From Ga0077555 sp031406575 (lineage in GTDB: Bacteria; Pseudomonadota; Alphaproteobacteria; Rhizobiales; Hyphomicrobiaceae), in assembly GCA_031406575.1 (NCBI GenBank), contig JANOHP010000247.1, forward strand, positions 1 to 64,000: DNA of 64,000 nt, given 5' to 3'. The notes beneath the pieces were generated by a model. It did not search any database, was not told the DNA's origin, and worked only from the letters and a program-made list of their open reading frames with translations. The position numbers were made by a program, and so were the translations under genes. Numbering within the stretch: the stretch's first letter is position 1; each line of letters opens with the position of its first letter. This document shows positions 22,734 to 29,794 of the stretch, piece after piece.

Positions 22734-23801
22734 ATGCGCACCGATCTCTTCGATTTCGACCTTCCTGAACACCTGATCGCGCTGCGTCCGGCGGAGCCGC
22801 GGGATGCGGCGCGGTTGTTGGTGGTGGGGGCTGATGGAACGCGAGTGGATCGCACGGTCCGCGATCTCGCGGACTTGCTGCGCCCAGGTGATGCGCTGGT
22901 CTTCAACGATACGAAGGTGATCCCGGCCGCGCTGTCCGGCACCCGCACGCGGAACGGGGCGACGGCCGCAGTCGATTTCAATTTGATCGAGCGGCTGGAC
23001 GAGAGCCATTGGCGGGCGTTCGCGCGGCCGGCAAAACGTCTCTCAGTGGGAGACCGGATTCGCTTCGGGGCCGAGGGTCGCGTGTGCTTTGCGGGTGAAC
23101 TCGATGCGACCGTTGCCGCCAAGGGGGAAGGTGGTGAAGTCGACCTCGCCTTCTCCCTGCACGGCGCCTATCTCGACGAGGCGATTGCCACGCTGGGCGA
23201 CATGCCGCTGCCGCCCTACATCGCACTGAAGCGCGCGCCCGATGACGCCGATCGCGCGTCCTATCAGACGATGTTTGCGGCACGCGAGGGTGCGGTCGCA
23301 GCTCCCACCGCTGCGCTACATTTCACGCCGTCGTTGCTGGCGGCCCTCGAAGCGCGCGGTCTCTCGCAACACCTGATCACGCTGCATGTGGGTGCTGGCA
23401 CGTTCCTACCCGTCAAAGCTGCGGACACGGCCGACCACAAGATGCACGCGGAATGGTGCGAGATCAGCGCGCAGACGGCTGCGGCGCTGAACGCGATCCG
23501 CGCGCGCGGCGGCCGCATTGTCGCCGTCGGCACCACAGCGTTGCGGTTGCTCGAGAGCGCCGCCGACGACACGGGAACGGTGCAGCCCTTCAGCGGTAAG
23601 ACATCGATTTTCATCACACCGGGCTATCGCTTCAAAGCCGTCGACGTGCTGATGACGAATTTCCACCTGCCCCGCTCGACACTGTTCATGCTCGTGTCGG
23701 CCTTTGCAGGGATGGACACGATGCGCGCCGCCTATGCCCATGCCGTTGCGCAGGGGTATCGATTTTACTCCTACGGCGACGCGGGTTTGCTGTTTCGATG
23801 A
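22734..23801 (+). CDS. queA: S-adenosylmethionine:tRNA ribosyltransferase-isomerase
   Basis: This 355-residue enzyme converts preQ1 at tRNA position 34 to epoxyqueuosine using the ribosyl part of SAM. Family features include MRTDLFDFDLPEHLIALRPA at the start, DALVFNDTKVIPAALSGTRT, LPPYIALKRAPDDADRASYQ followed by the ARE(G)AVAAPTAALHF element, HVGAGTFLPVKA, and FHLPRSTLFMLVSAFAG near the end. Length and motifs are canonical. In many related genomes queA is followed by tgt; here the next gene is a conserved unknown, so tgt must lie elsewhere. A REP-like palindrome lies 80 bases upstream. Confidence 0.97.
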   Translation: MRTDLFDFDLPEHLIALRPAEPRDAARLLVVGADGTRVDRTVRDLADLLRPGDALVFNDTKVIPAALSGTRTRNGATAAVDFNLIERLDESHWRAFARPAKRLSVGDRIRFGAEGRVCFAGELDATVAAKGEGGEVDLAFSLHGAYLDEAIATLGDMPLPPYIALKRAPDDADRASYQTMFAAREGAVAAPTAALHFTPSLLAALEARGLSQHLITLHVGAGTFLPVKAADTADHKMHAEWCEISAQTAAALNAIRARGGRIVAVGTTALRLLESAADDTGTVQPFSGKTSIFITPGYRFKAVDVLMTNFHLPRSTLFMLVSAFAGMDTMRAAYAHAVAQGYRFYSYGDAGLLFR

Positions 23802-24031
23802 CGGCGCAGTATCCTCCTTGCGTGATGGATAGGCCGCTGACGCCCAACTGAGCCGCCACACTCGCTGACTGAGTGGCAGCAAGAGTGCCCCGCTCGCTTG
23901 ACGCCTGATCGCATCCCATGAGACTTTGCCGACGTCTGTGTTGCGGCGCCCCGAGTGCTCACATCGACACATTGCACTCGCCGCGCCGATTCGTGGAATC
24001 GATCCTGGGTTCACCCCAGAGGAAGTGCACC

Positions 24032-24457
24032 ATGAAGTACGTTTGCGACGCTCCCCCCCATACATGGTTTCGGCTCGAGACCGAGGCCGAAGCTGCGGCC
24101 GAGTCGAAGACGATGGAGCATGCCGTCGAGAAATATTTCCGCCAAGCGCGGGAGGCAGCCGTTGCGGCCTATCAGCCGCCGAAAACACTCTCGATCATCG
24201 AACAGAACATCGGCCTGAAAGATCATATTCAGCGCGCGATGCCGCTGTTCATGACGCTTCGGGATCGTGCCGGTGTGCCGCTCGTGACGGCCATGCTGCC
24301 GCCGACGGGCAAGGATGATCGGTCCTTCAGGCCGATCTTGGTCGGCCCGAAAAACACCGATCCTTATCCCGCCTACGGCGCGCAGATCGAGACGCTCGCC
24401 GCGCACGTGGGGCTGCCGCTCGACCCGATGCGGTGCTATCCCTATCGCCGGGGATGA
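24032..24457 (+). CDS. Conserved hypothetical protein
   Basis: This 141-residue soluble protein is of unknown function. It starts at the ATG at 24032 after AGAGGAAG. The sequence opens MKYVCDAPPHTWFRLETEAE and has a helical, acidic first half (AAAESKTMEHAVEKYFRQAR). The second half has strand-like segments such as AMPLFMTLRDRAGVPLVTAM and FRPILVGPKNTDPYPAYG. It ends in RCYPYRRG. No signal peptide, membrane segment or catalytic motif is visible. I believe similar proteins occur in other Hyphomicrobiales, but this was not searched. It ends convergently with the acyl dehydratase gene, and the two stops share a hairpin. Confidence 0.7.
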   Translation: MKYVCDAPPHTWFRLETEAEAAAESKTMEHAVEKYFRQAREAAVAAYQPPKTLSIIEQNIGLKDHIQRAMPLFMTLRDRAGVPLVTAMLPPTGKDDRSFRPILVGPKNTDPYPAYGAQIETLAAHVGLPLDPMRCYPYRRG

Positions 24458-24505
24458 TCTCGCGCGGCAGTGAACGGATTTCACCGGCGCACGGCATCAT
24501 CCCCG
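24449..24505. terminator. Shared hairpin at the convergent gene ends
   Basis: CGGGGATGAT (24449-24458) pairs exactly with ATCATCCCCG (24496-24505). An inner GTGAA/TTCAC pair lies between them. The arms include the ends of the two convergent coding regions, so one structure could terminate both transcripts; no T tract is present, so this is tentative. Confidence 0.4.
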
Positions 24506-25645
24506 TGATGGCAGCTCCACCGTTCCGGTACCGATGATCGACAGCTCGCCGTCCTGGTTGCGAGCTTCCTGCTCGATCTCGACCAGATGGCGATCGCCTT
24601 CGACGCGCTTGGCCGTGACCCTGCCGTCGATGAAGAGCAAATCCCCCTCGGGGTTGTGGCGGCGGATCTTGCATGTCGCGCGGCGCAGAAAACCATCGTC
24701 GCCCATCCAATTGGTCAGGTGGTGCGTGAGCCACGAGCAGCGTTCGGGGCCGTAGTCGTATGCGCCGGGCGCACCGACCATGGTCGCGAATTCGGGCTCC
24801 CAATGGACGCGCTCCGGGCAATCGGGAATACCGAAGCGGTTCTTGATGCCGAGCCCTTTGTGTCGGTGGATCATTTTCCAGGCGAGCTTGTTGGCGCGGA
24901 TGTAGAGCCCGCCCCAGCCTTGCGCATAGGCGATGAAGCCCGTCACCGTCATGGGCCCCTTGGCCATGGTGGGGAGCCTCTCGCCGATGGTGACATCCTG
25001 ATAATAGCGCGGCGTCGCTCCGCGCACGTCTTCCGCCGCATACAGTTGCCAGACTTTATCGAGCTCGGCGTCCGTATAAACGCGTGGCGGCTTGGCCTTG
25101 AGCTCGGTGTATTTGGTGCCCTCTTCGCGGGCGTGGTCGCGATCGGTGCGGAAGCACCAGCTATCGGCTTCGGCCACCAGCTCGCCGCGCTGATTGGTGA
25201 ACTTCACATGATAGACCTGCTGCACGGCGCGGCCAGCGAACTTCGTCTGATGCTCGATCAGATCCTTCAGATGCGCCTGGGTGGTGATTTCATCGTTGCG
25301 ACGCAGCGGCAGATGCCAGGTCCAATCGGCGCCCGCCCACATGGCGTGCACGCCGGGCAAGCCGCCGACGTATCCCGAGATGATGCGATCACACGCGAAT
25401 AGAAAGGACGGCGGCGCGACGATGGTGCCGAACCGCGCCTTTGCCGCGTATGCCGGGTCGCACCACAGCGGATTGTCGTCGCCGATGCCGTGCGCGTAAT
25501 GGCGGATGTTGTCGCGCGTGGCTTCATAACACCAGGGCTCCAGCGTATCCTTGATCGGCGTGCCGATGCGGCGGCGCAGATCCTCCAGCGCTTCGGTGGT
25601 GACTTTGGGAAAAAGGCGTCCTTCACCCATTTCGCTGAGAGCCAT
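24497..25645 (-). CDS. Acyl dehydratase, double-hotdog MaoC/FAS1-like
   Basis: This 382-residue protein has two hotdog-like halves. The N-terminal half (about 15-165) resembles the FAS1-like dehydratase domain, with YEATRDNIRHYAHGIGDDNP and a following APPSFLFACDRI. The C-terminal half (about 210-375) is MaoC-like, with TGFIAYAQGWGGLYI. Such proteins hydrate or dehydrate acyl-CoA intermediates. The start at 25645 has GGGGA six bases ahead. An ATG two codons earlier overlaps the stop of the upstream ligase gene but would sit directly against that site. The adjacent ligase would make the CoA ester on which this enzyme acts. The pathway is unknown. Confidence 0.82.
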   Translation of the reverse strand: MALSEMGEGRLFPKVTTEALEDLRRRIGTPIKDTLEPWCYEATRDNIRHYAHGIGDDNPLWCDPAYAAKARFGTIVAPPSFLFACDRIISGYVGGLPGVHAMWAGADWTWHLPLRRNDEITTQAHLKDLIEHQTKFAGRAVQQVYHVKFTNQRGELVAEADSWCFRTDRDHAREEGTKYTELKAKPPRVYTDAELDKVWQLYAAEDVRGATPRYYQDVTIGERLPTMAKGPMTVTGFIAYAQGWGGLYIRANKLAWKMIHRHKGLGIKNRFGIPDCPERVHWEPEFATMVGAPGAYDYGPERCSWLTHHLTNWMGDDGFLRRATCKIRRHNPEGDLLFIDGRVTAKRVEGDRHLVEIEQEARNQDGELSIIGTGTVELPSRG

Positions 25646-25647
25646 GA

Positions 25648-27285
25648 TCATTCCCCTTTCAAAGGTGCGAGGGCGGCTTCACGCTCGCGCAGCACCTTGC
25701 GATTGACTTTACCAGCCGGCGTTTTCGGCAGCTCGGCGACGACGGCGACATGACGTGGGTATTCGTGGGCGCTGAGCCGGTCGCGCACGAAATCCTGGAT
25801 CTCGCGGATGAAGGCTTCATCGGCCGTACGCGATGTGACGAGGAAAGTTTTGACCACTTGGCCACGGACGGGATCAGGCACGCCGATGGCGGCCGCTTCG
25901 CGTACGTCGGGATGTTTCAGCAGGACATTTTCGATCTCGATGGCGCTCATGGTCCAGCCCGCCGAGATGATCACATCGTCGGCACGGCCGGCGTGGTAGA
26001 AAAAGCCGTCCTCGTCGGTCCAACCGAGGTCTTTCGTCGGCATCCAGCCGTCGCGGCGCCAGATTTTGATTTCGCCGATGGCTTTGGGTGGCAGCGGCGT
26101 GCCATCAGGTCCGTGCACTTCGACGCGGCCACCGGGCATAGGCTTGCCCAAGGCGCCGCGTTTTGGAGGCAAATCGGGGGCACCCGGATAGCTGGCCAGC
26201 ACGACGCCGACCTCGGTGGTGCCGTAGAAGCTGGCCGGCAGCCGCCCGAACGTCTGCTCGACGAAGCTTTCGGTGGCAGGGTCCATCGGCTCGCCCGTAT
26301 AGGAGAGCTTTTCGAGGTGGAACCGATAGCGGTCCGCAGTCCCCGCGTTCTTCATCATACGATAGTGCGTGGCAGCCGCCGACAGGTTGGTGACGCGGTA
26401 ATCCTGCAAGGCCCGCATCAGGCGATTCGCATCGAACCGGCCCGAATACGTGCCGATGGTGAGGCCCAGCGCCAGAGGCGCCAGCGTGCCGTGCCACAAG
26501 CCATGCCCCCACGCAGGCGACGAGGGGCAGAAAAATTCCTCGCCGGGACGCACGCCGGTCGCATACAGCGCCGCGATCATGACGACGACGATGGCGCGAT
26601 GGGTGTGGCGCACCGCTTCCGGCAATTCACGCGTCGTGCCCGAGGTGTACTGAAAGACGGCCAGATCATCGCCACGCGACCCCCAAGCGAACGTCGAGGG
26701 AAAAGCGGAGAGGGACACCAGAAACGCCTCATCCGCGATGACGACATCCAAGCCTGCCATGCCGTCCGCGATCGGGGCTTTCTCGACGTTGGTCAGCAGC
26801 ACCTCGGGGCGGCAGTCGTCGATGCGCAGGCGCAGCCCGTCGGGACCAAACAACGTGAACAGCGGCACCGCGATGGCGCCCGCTTTGATGGCGCCGAACA
26901 GGCTTGCATAGAACACGATCGAGGGCTCCAGCATGATCGCGACCCGATCCCCCGGGCCAACGCCGCGCGCGCGCAGCCAATGGGCAACCTGGGAGGACAG
27001 CTCGGACAACCGGCGAAACGTCAGCGTATCATCGCGACCATCCGCGTGCGCGATGCGGACGGCGACGCGGGTCTCGTTCGTCGCGTGGCGGTCGACGCAC
27101 TCGTGCGCGAGGTTCAGCCGGTCGCGCGAGCCGTCGAACAGCCCCCAGAGTTTGGCGCTGGAAAAATGGCGCTGCGCGTCGGCATAGCTCGCAGTGTCGG
27201 TCAGCTTCACGCAGTGCCAGCCCTCTGTCGGATACGACGCACGGTTGGGGCCGCTCGACGCGTTCCCGTCGTCAGCATAGCGCAT
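25648..27285 (-). CDS. AMP-forming acyl-CoA synthetase
   Basis: This 545-residue ANL-superfamily enzyme activates a carboxylate as acyl-AMP and transfers it to CoA. The adenylate motif is FQYTSGTTRELPEAVRHTHR, unusual in having RELPEA where GxPKG is common. The A5 motif is FYGTTEVGVV, the hinge region contains KDLGWTDEDGFFYHAGRADD, and the C-terminal catalytic lysine lies in PKTPAGKVNRKVLRE. The ATG at 27285 is chosen; in-frame codons extend to 27372 but lack family similarity. The stop overlaps the dehydratase start, so the two are probably an operon. The closest likeness is to medium-chain or aromatic acyl-CoA ligases; the substrate is undetermined. Confidence 0.87.
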   Translation of the reverse strand: MRYADDGNASSGPNRASYPTEGWHCVKLTDTASYADAQRHFSSAKLWGLFDGSRDRLNLAHECVDRHATNETRVAVRIAHADGRDDTLTFRRLSELSSQVAHWLRARGVGPGDRVAIMLEPSIVFYASLFGAIKAGAIAVPLFTLFGPDGLRLRIDDCRPEVLLTNVEKAPIADGMAGLDVVIADEAFLVSLSAFPSTFAWGSRGDDLAVFQYTSGTTRELPEAVRHTHRAIVVVMIAALYATGVRPGEEFFCPSSPAWGHGLWHGTLAPLALGLTIGTYSGRFDANRLMRALQDYRVTNLSAAATHYRMMKNAGTADRYRFHLEKLSYTGEPMDPATESFVEQTFGRLPASFYGTTEVGVVLASYPGAPDLPPKRGALGKPMPGGRVEVHGPDGTPLPPKAIGEIKIWRRDGWMPTKDLGWTDEDGFFYHAGRADDVIISAGWTMSAIEIENVLLKHPDVREAAAIGVPDPVRGQVVKTFLVTSRTADEAFIREIQDFVRDRLSAHEYPRHVAVVAELPKTPAGKVNRKVLREREAALAPLKGE

Positions 27286-27386
27286 GACCCTACGGCTTCG
27301 AGCGGAATCCTCGGCTACGGAACTCGCCGGACAATAGGGTGTTGTGCCGAGGACTGAGGCATCCGGCGTCAAAGGAATGCAGAATC

Positions 27387-27905
27387 ATGTTCGAGACGCA
27401 CGACACACGACCCGTGGCCACCCGGCGGGCCATTGCGCTCGCTCTGGCTGGGGGCCTGGCAGTCACCGCTCCGGCATCGGCACAGGAGTCGCGCACCAAC
27501 ATCGGCACGCTCACCTGCACGGTAGCCAATAAACCAAACGAGCCGACTCAGCCACAGACCGCAGTTGGCGAAGAGCGCTCGATGAATTGCGTTTTCCGTC
27601 CGGCTCGCGGTGATGCCGAGCAAACGTATTCGGGCACCATCAAACGGGCGGGGACAGATCGGCTGTCGGATGCCAAATTGGTGCTGATCTGGGTGGTTTG
27701 GGGGCCCGGAGGAAAGCCGGCCGAACCCGGTGCTTTGTCCCAAAGCTACGTCGGCCAAGGCGACACCGACAAAACGAAGTCGGGACCGACAGGTTTGATC
27801 GGCCAGACCGATCAGAGCTATACGCTGCAGGCCTCGACGCCCACCGGCGAGACGGATTCGGTGGTGACGGTGGTCGATTTGAAACTGAAGTCGGTGCCCG
27901 CGTGA
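27387..27905 (+). CDS. Secreted DUF992 protein
   Basis: The 172-residue protein has a signal peptide (TRRAIALALAGGLAVTAPAS, cleaved near ASAQES). The DUF992 pattern follows: NIGTLTCTVAN, the paired cysteine in RSMNCVFRPARGDAEQTYSG, and KLVLIWVVWGPGG. The two cysteines probably form a disulfide in the periplasm. DUF992 proteins are common in Hyphomicrobiales and have no known function. The start follows AAGGA at a good distance and lies about 100 bp from the divergent ligase gene. Confidence 0.82.
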   Translation: MFETHDTRPVATRRAIALALAGGLAVTAPASAQESRTNIGTLTCTVANKPNEPTQPQTAVGEERSMNCVFRPARGDAEQTYSGTIKRAGTDRLSDAKLVLIWVVWGPGGKPAEPGALSQSYVGQGDTDKTKSGPTGLIGQTDQSYTLQASTPTGETDSVVTVVDLKLKSVPA

Positions 27906-27933
27906 GCGCTGGCCGGACGCGTCCAACGGATCA

Positions 27934-28587
27934 TCATCGATATGCGCGGGCGCCCTTGGCGCGACCGTTGCCAGCAGCGGGCGTATCGACCGTGTCGACA
28001 CCAATTTTCGGCCGGTTCCTGCAAATCTCGGCCCACCGTTTTCGCGTGATGTGGGTGCCGGAGTCCCAGTCGTTCAGGCACTGTTTCAGGGGATCTATGA
28101 CGACCCGTTGACCCGGACGCGCCGATCCTCCGGCCGTGGCACTCGATCCTCCGACCTGCGGCTGTAGCGCACCGGGCGTCGTCGGACTGGCGGAATTGGG
28201 AACGCCGACCTGTGGATTGACGCCGGTACTCGGAACTCCCGGCACGACCCGGCGCAACGGATCGACGGAGGGGCTGCCGACGGCGCCGGTCGAGGGAGGC
28301 GTCGCAGCCGAGGGAACACCCGTTGTCGTCGTCGGCGCGCCCGTTGTCGCCGATCCTGTCACGGATGGATTGGTCGAGGCGCCACCGCCACTGGGCGAAA
28401 TCGACCCACCGGGGCCGCCGCCTGCCGTGCCGCCACTGGCACCGCCCGCACCTCCGCTGGCACCGCCGGAATTGCCGCCGCCACTACTGCCCCCACCGCT
28501 GGACTGAGCATAGGTGAGCGATGTGGCCGACACACTGAGAGCCACGACGATGGCAAGAGTTGCGAAAGTCGGACGCGATGAGGGCAT
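27934..28587 (-). CDS. Secreted Gly/Ser/Pro-rich protein with conserved C-terminal motif
   Basis: This 217-residue protein has a signal peptide ending at SLTYAQ. About 110 residues of low-complexity sequence follow, rich in Gly, Ser, Thr and Pro (GGASGGAGGASGGTAGGGPG), certainly disordered. The only folded-looking part is near the C-terminus: VVIDPLKQCLNDWDSGTHIT then KRWAEICRNR. It carries two cysteines that could pair, and I believe it recurs in short secreted proteins of this order. The end is basic. Function unknown; an extracytoplasmic matrix or cell-envelope role is speculation. It lies convergent to the DUF992 gene with a 28-bp gap. Confidence 0.7.
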   Translation of the reverse strand: MPSSRPTFATLAIVVALSVSATSLTYAQSSGGGSSGGGNSGGASGGAGGASGGTAGGGPGGSISPSGGGASTNPSVTGSATTGAPTTTTGVPSAATPPSTGAVGSPSVDPLRRVVPGVPSTGVNPQVGVPNSASPTTPGALQPQVGGSSATAGGSARPGQRVVIDPLKQCLNDWDSGTHITRKRWAEICRNRPKIGVDTVDTPAAGNGRAKGARAYR

Positions 28588-28638
28588 GCACGGTCTCCTT
28601 GGAGGTGCAACGTCCCGCGCGAACCGTGGTTCCTGGTT

Positions 28639-28845
28639 TCAGTCCGCCAGCATGTCCAGCGCAGCGCGACGATCGCCGGACTTCAATTTCAGGAAGAGGA
28701 GGCGGGCGGCTTTGATATCCCGCTCGGTGCCGCTGTCGGAGGCGGCCTGGAGGGCAACTGTGGTGGGATGCTTGGGTCCACAGATGAACGCCAACGCCTT
28801 GGCCAAACGCCCCATGGCCGCGCGGTCGATCTTCGTCTCATCCAT
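28639..28845 (-). CDS. Small conserved-looking hypothetical protein
   Basis: This 68-residue protein, MDETKIDRAAMGRLAKALAF onwards, is all-helical in appearance with alternating charged and hydrophobic residues (DIKAARLLFLKLKSGDRRAA). It ends DMLAD. There is no signal or membrane segment. It lies 51 bases upstream of the secreted Gly/Ser-rich gene on the same strand and ahead of tRNA-Asn. The helical periodicity and codon use support a real gene, but no family is recognised. Confidence 0.5.
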   Translation of the reverse strand: MDETKIDRAAMGRLAKALAFICGPKHPTTVALQAASDSGTERDIKAARLLFLKLKSGDRRAALDMLAD

Positions 28846-28921
28846 GCGATGATCCCTGTCGCACGCACACGCTCCACCGGCGCGCGCAGCTGATGCAGAT
28901 AGCCGTGAAAGCGAGATAAAT

Positions 28922-28996
28922 TGGCTCCGCGGGTAGGATTCGAACCTACGACCAGCCGGTTAACAGCCGGCTGCTCTACCGCTGAGCTACCGCGGA
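28922..28996 (-). tRNA. tRNA-Asn (anticodon GTT)
   Basis: The minus strand gives a complete cloverleaf of 75 nt including an encoded CCA. The acceptor stem TCCGCGG pairs with CCGCGGA. The D arm contains GCTCAGCGGTAGAGC, the anticodon arm GCCGG-CTGTTAA-CCGGC with anticodon GTT, and the T arm GTAGG-TTCGAAT-CCTAC. All stems pair perfectly. The discriminator base is G. No integrase or attachment-site duplication is seen next to it. Confidence 0.97.
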
Positions 28997-29101
28997 ACGT
29001 ATCAAGCCAGAGCGGCCTGAGCTGTCGCCGGAGTGCGTCGACCAGCCCCGCCGCATGTACGGCAAATCACTCGCCAAGTCTACCGGTATGATTGGGCGGC
29101 C

Positions 29102-29677
29102 TCAGCCATTCCAGCGGCTGACGATCGAGGCCAGTGCGGGGCGTTCGCGGTCGTCCGGGCGTTCCTTCGGTGTACCGATGTAGACGAAGCCCGCGACGCG
29201 CTCGTTGCCGGCCAGGCCCAATGCGCGGCCGACGGTGGCATTGTAGGCGTACCACTCGGTAATCCAGCAGGTGCCGTAGCCCAGCGCGTTTGCCGAAAGA
29301 CACAGGTTCTGCGCGGCGGCACCGCACGACAGCACCTGCTCCCACTCCGGCGCGCCAACGGTCGGCACGACACGGGAGATCACGGCAACCACCAAAGGGG
29401 CGCGCAGGAACCGATTGCGCTCCGTCTCGAGGCGCATGTGCGACGGTGGGTCCTTGTCTTCGTCGACGACGGCGCGCGCCAGGACGTCGCCGAAGCGACT
29501 GCGGGCATCGCCCTCGAACACGATAAACCGCCAGGGGACAACGCGTTTGTGATCCGGTACGCGCGCTGCGCAGGTCAGAATTTGCTCGAGTTCGGCCGCA
29601 TCGGGGCCGGGGCCCGTAAACATTGCGGCTTTGATGGAGCGGCGGGTGCGCAGAAGCTCGAGGGCGGGGTTGGGCAT
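29102..29677 (-). CDS. Nitroreductase-family FMN oxidoreductase
   Basis: This 191-residue protein of the nitroreductase fold, closest in style to YdjA, reduces small electrophilic compounds with NAD(P)H. Visible features are LELLRTRRSIKA for FMN phosphate contact, CAARVPDHKRVVPWRFIVFE for flavin and substrate, SCGAAAQNLCLSANALGYGT, and FVYIGTPKERPDDRERP near the C-terminus. The protein should be a homodimer. The gene is divergent from the vWA-repeat gene. The physiological substrate is unknown. Confidence 0.9.
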   Translation of the reverse strand: MPNPALELLRTRRSIKAAMFTGPGPDAAELEQILTCAARVPDHKRVVPWRFIVFEGDARSRFGDVLARAVVDEDKDPPSHMRLETERNRFLRAPLVVAVISRVVPTVGAPEWEQVLSCGAAAQNLCLSANALGYGTCWITEWYAYNATVGRALGLAGNERVAGFVYIGTPKERPDDRERPALASIVSRWNG

Positions 29678-29794
29678 GGCGGCTCCTTGGCGAGCAGCAG
29701 TTGCAAACGGGTGGAATTGCCTCTAGCCCGAATTTGCGCGCACGACAATGTCAGGACGGGTTGGATGATGTCACCATCGCACAGGAGGCACCGC

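Noticed and set aside
25750..27357. Plus-strand open frame opposite the acyl-CoA ligase (535 codons)
   Set aside because: Same GC-driven shadow effect; the ligase motifs on the minus strand are clear.
28136..28507. Plus-strand Pro/Gly-rich open frame
   Set aside because: It is the antisense reading of the low-complexity Gly/Ser tract of the secreted protein gene on the minus strand.
28922..28996. Attachment site or genomic island at tRNA-Asn
   Set aside because: No integrase, no direct repeat of the tRNA 3' end, and normal-looking neighbouring genes.
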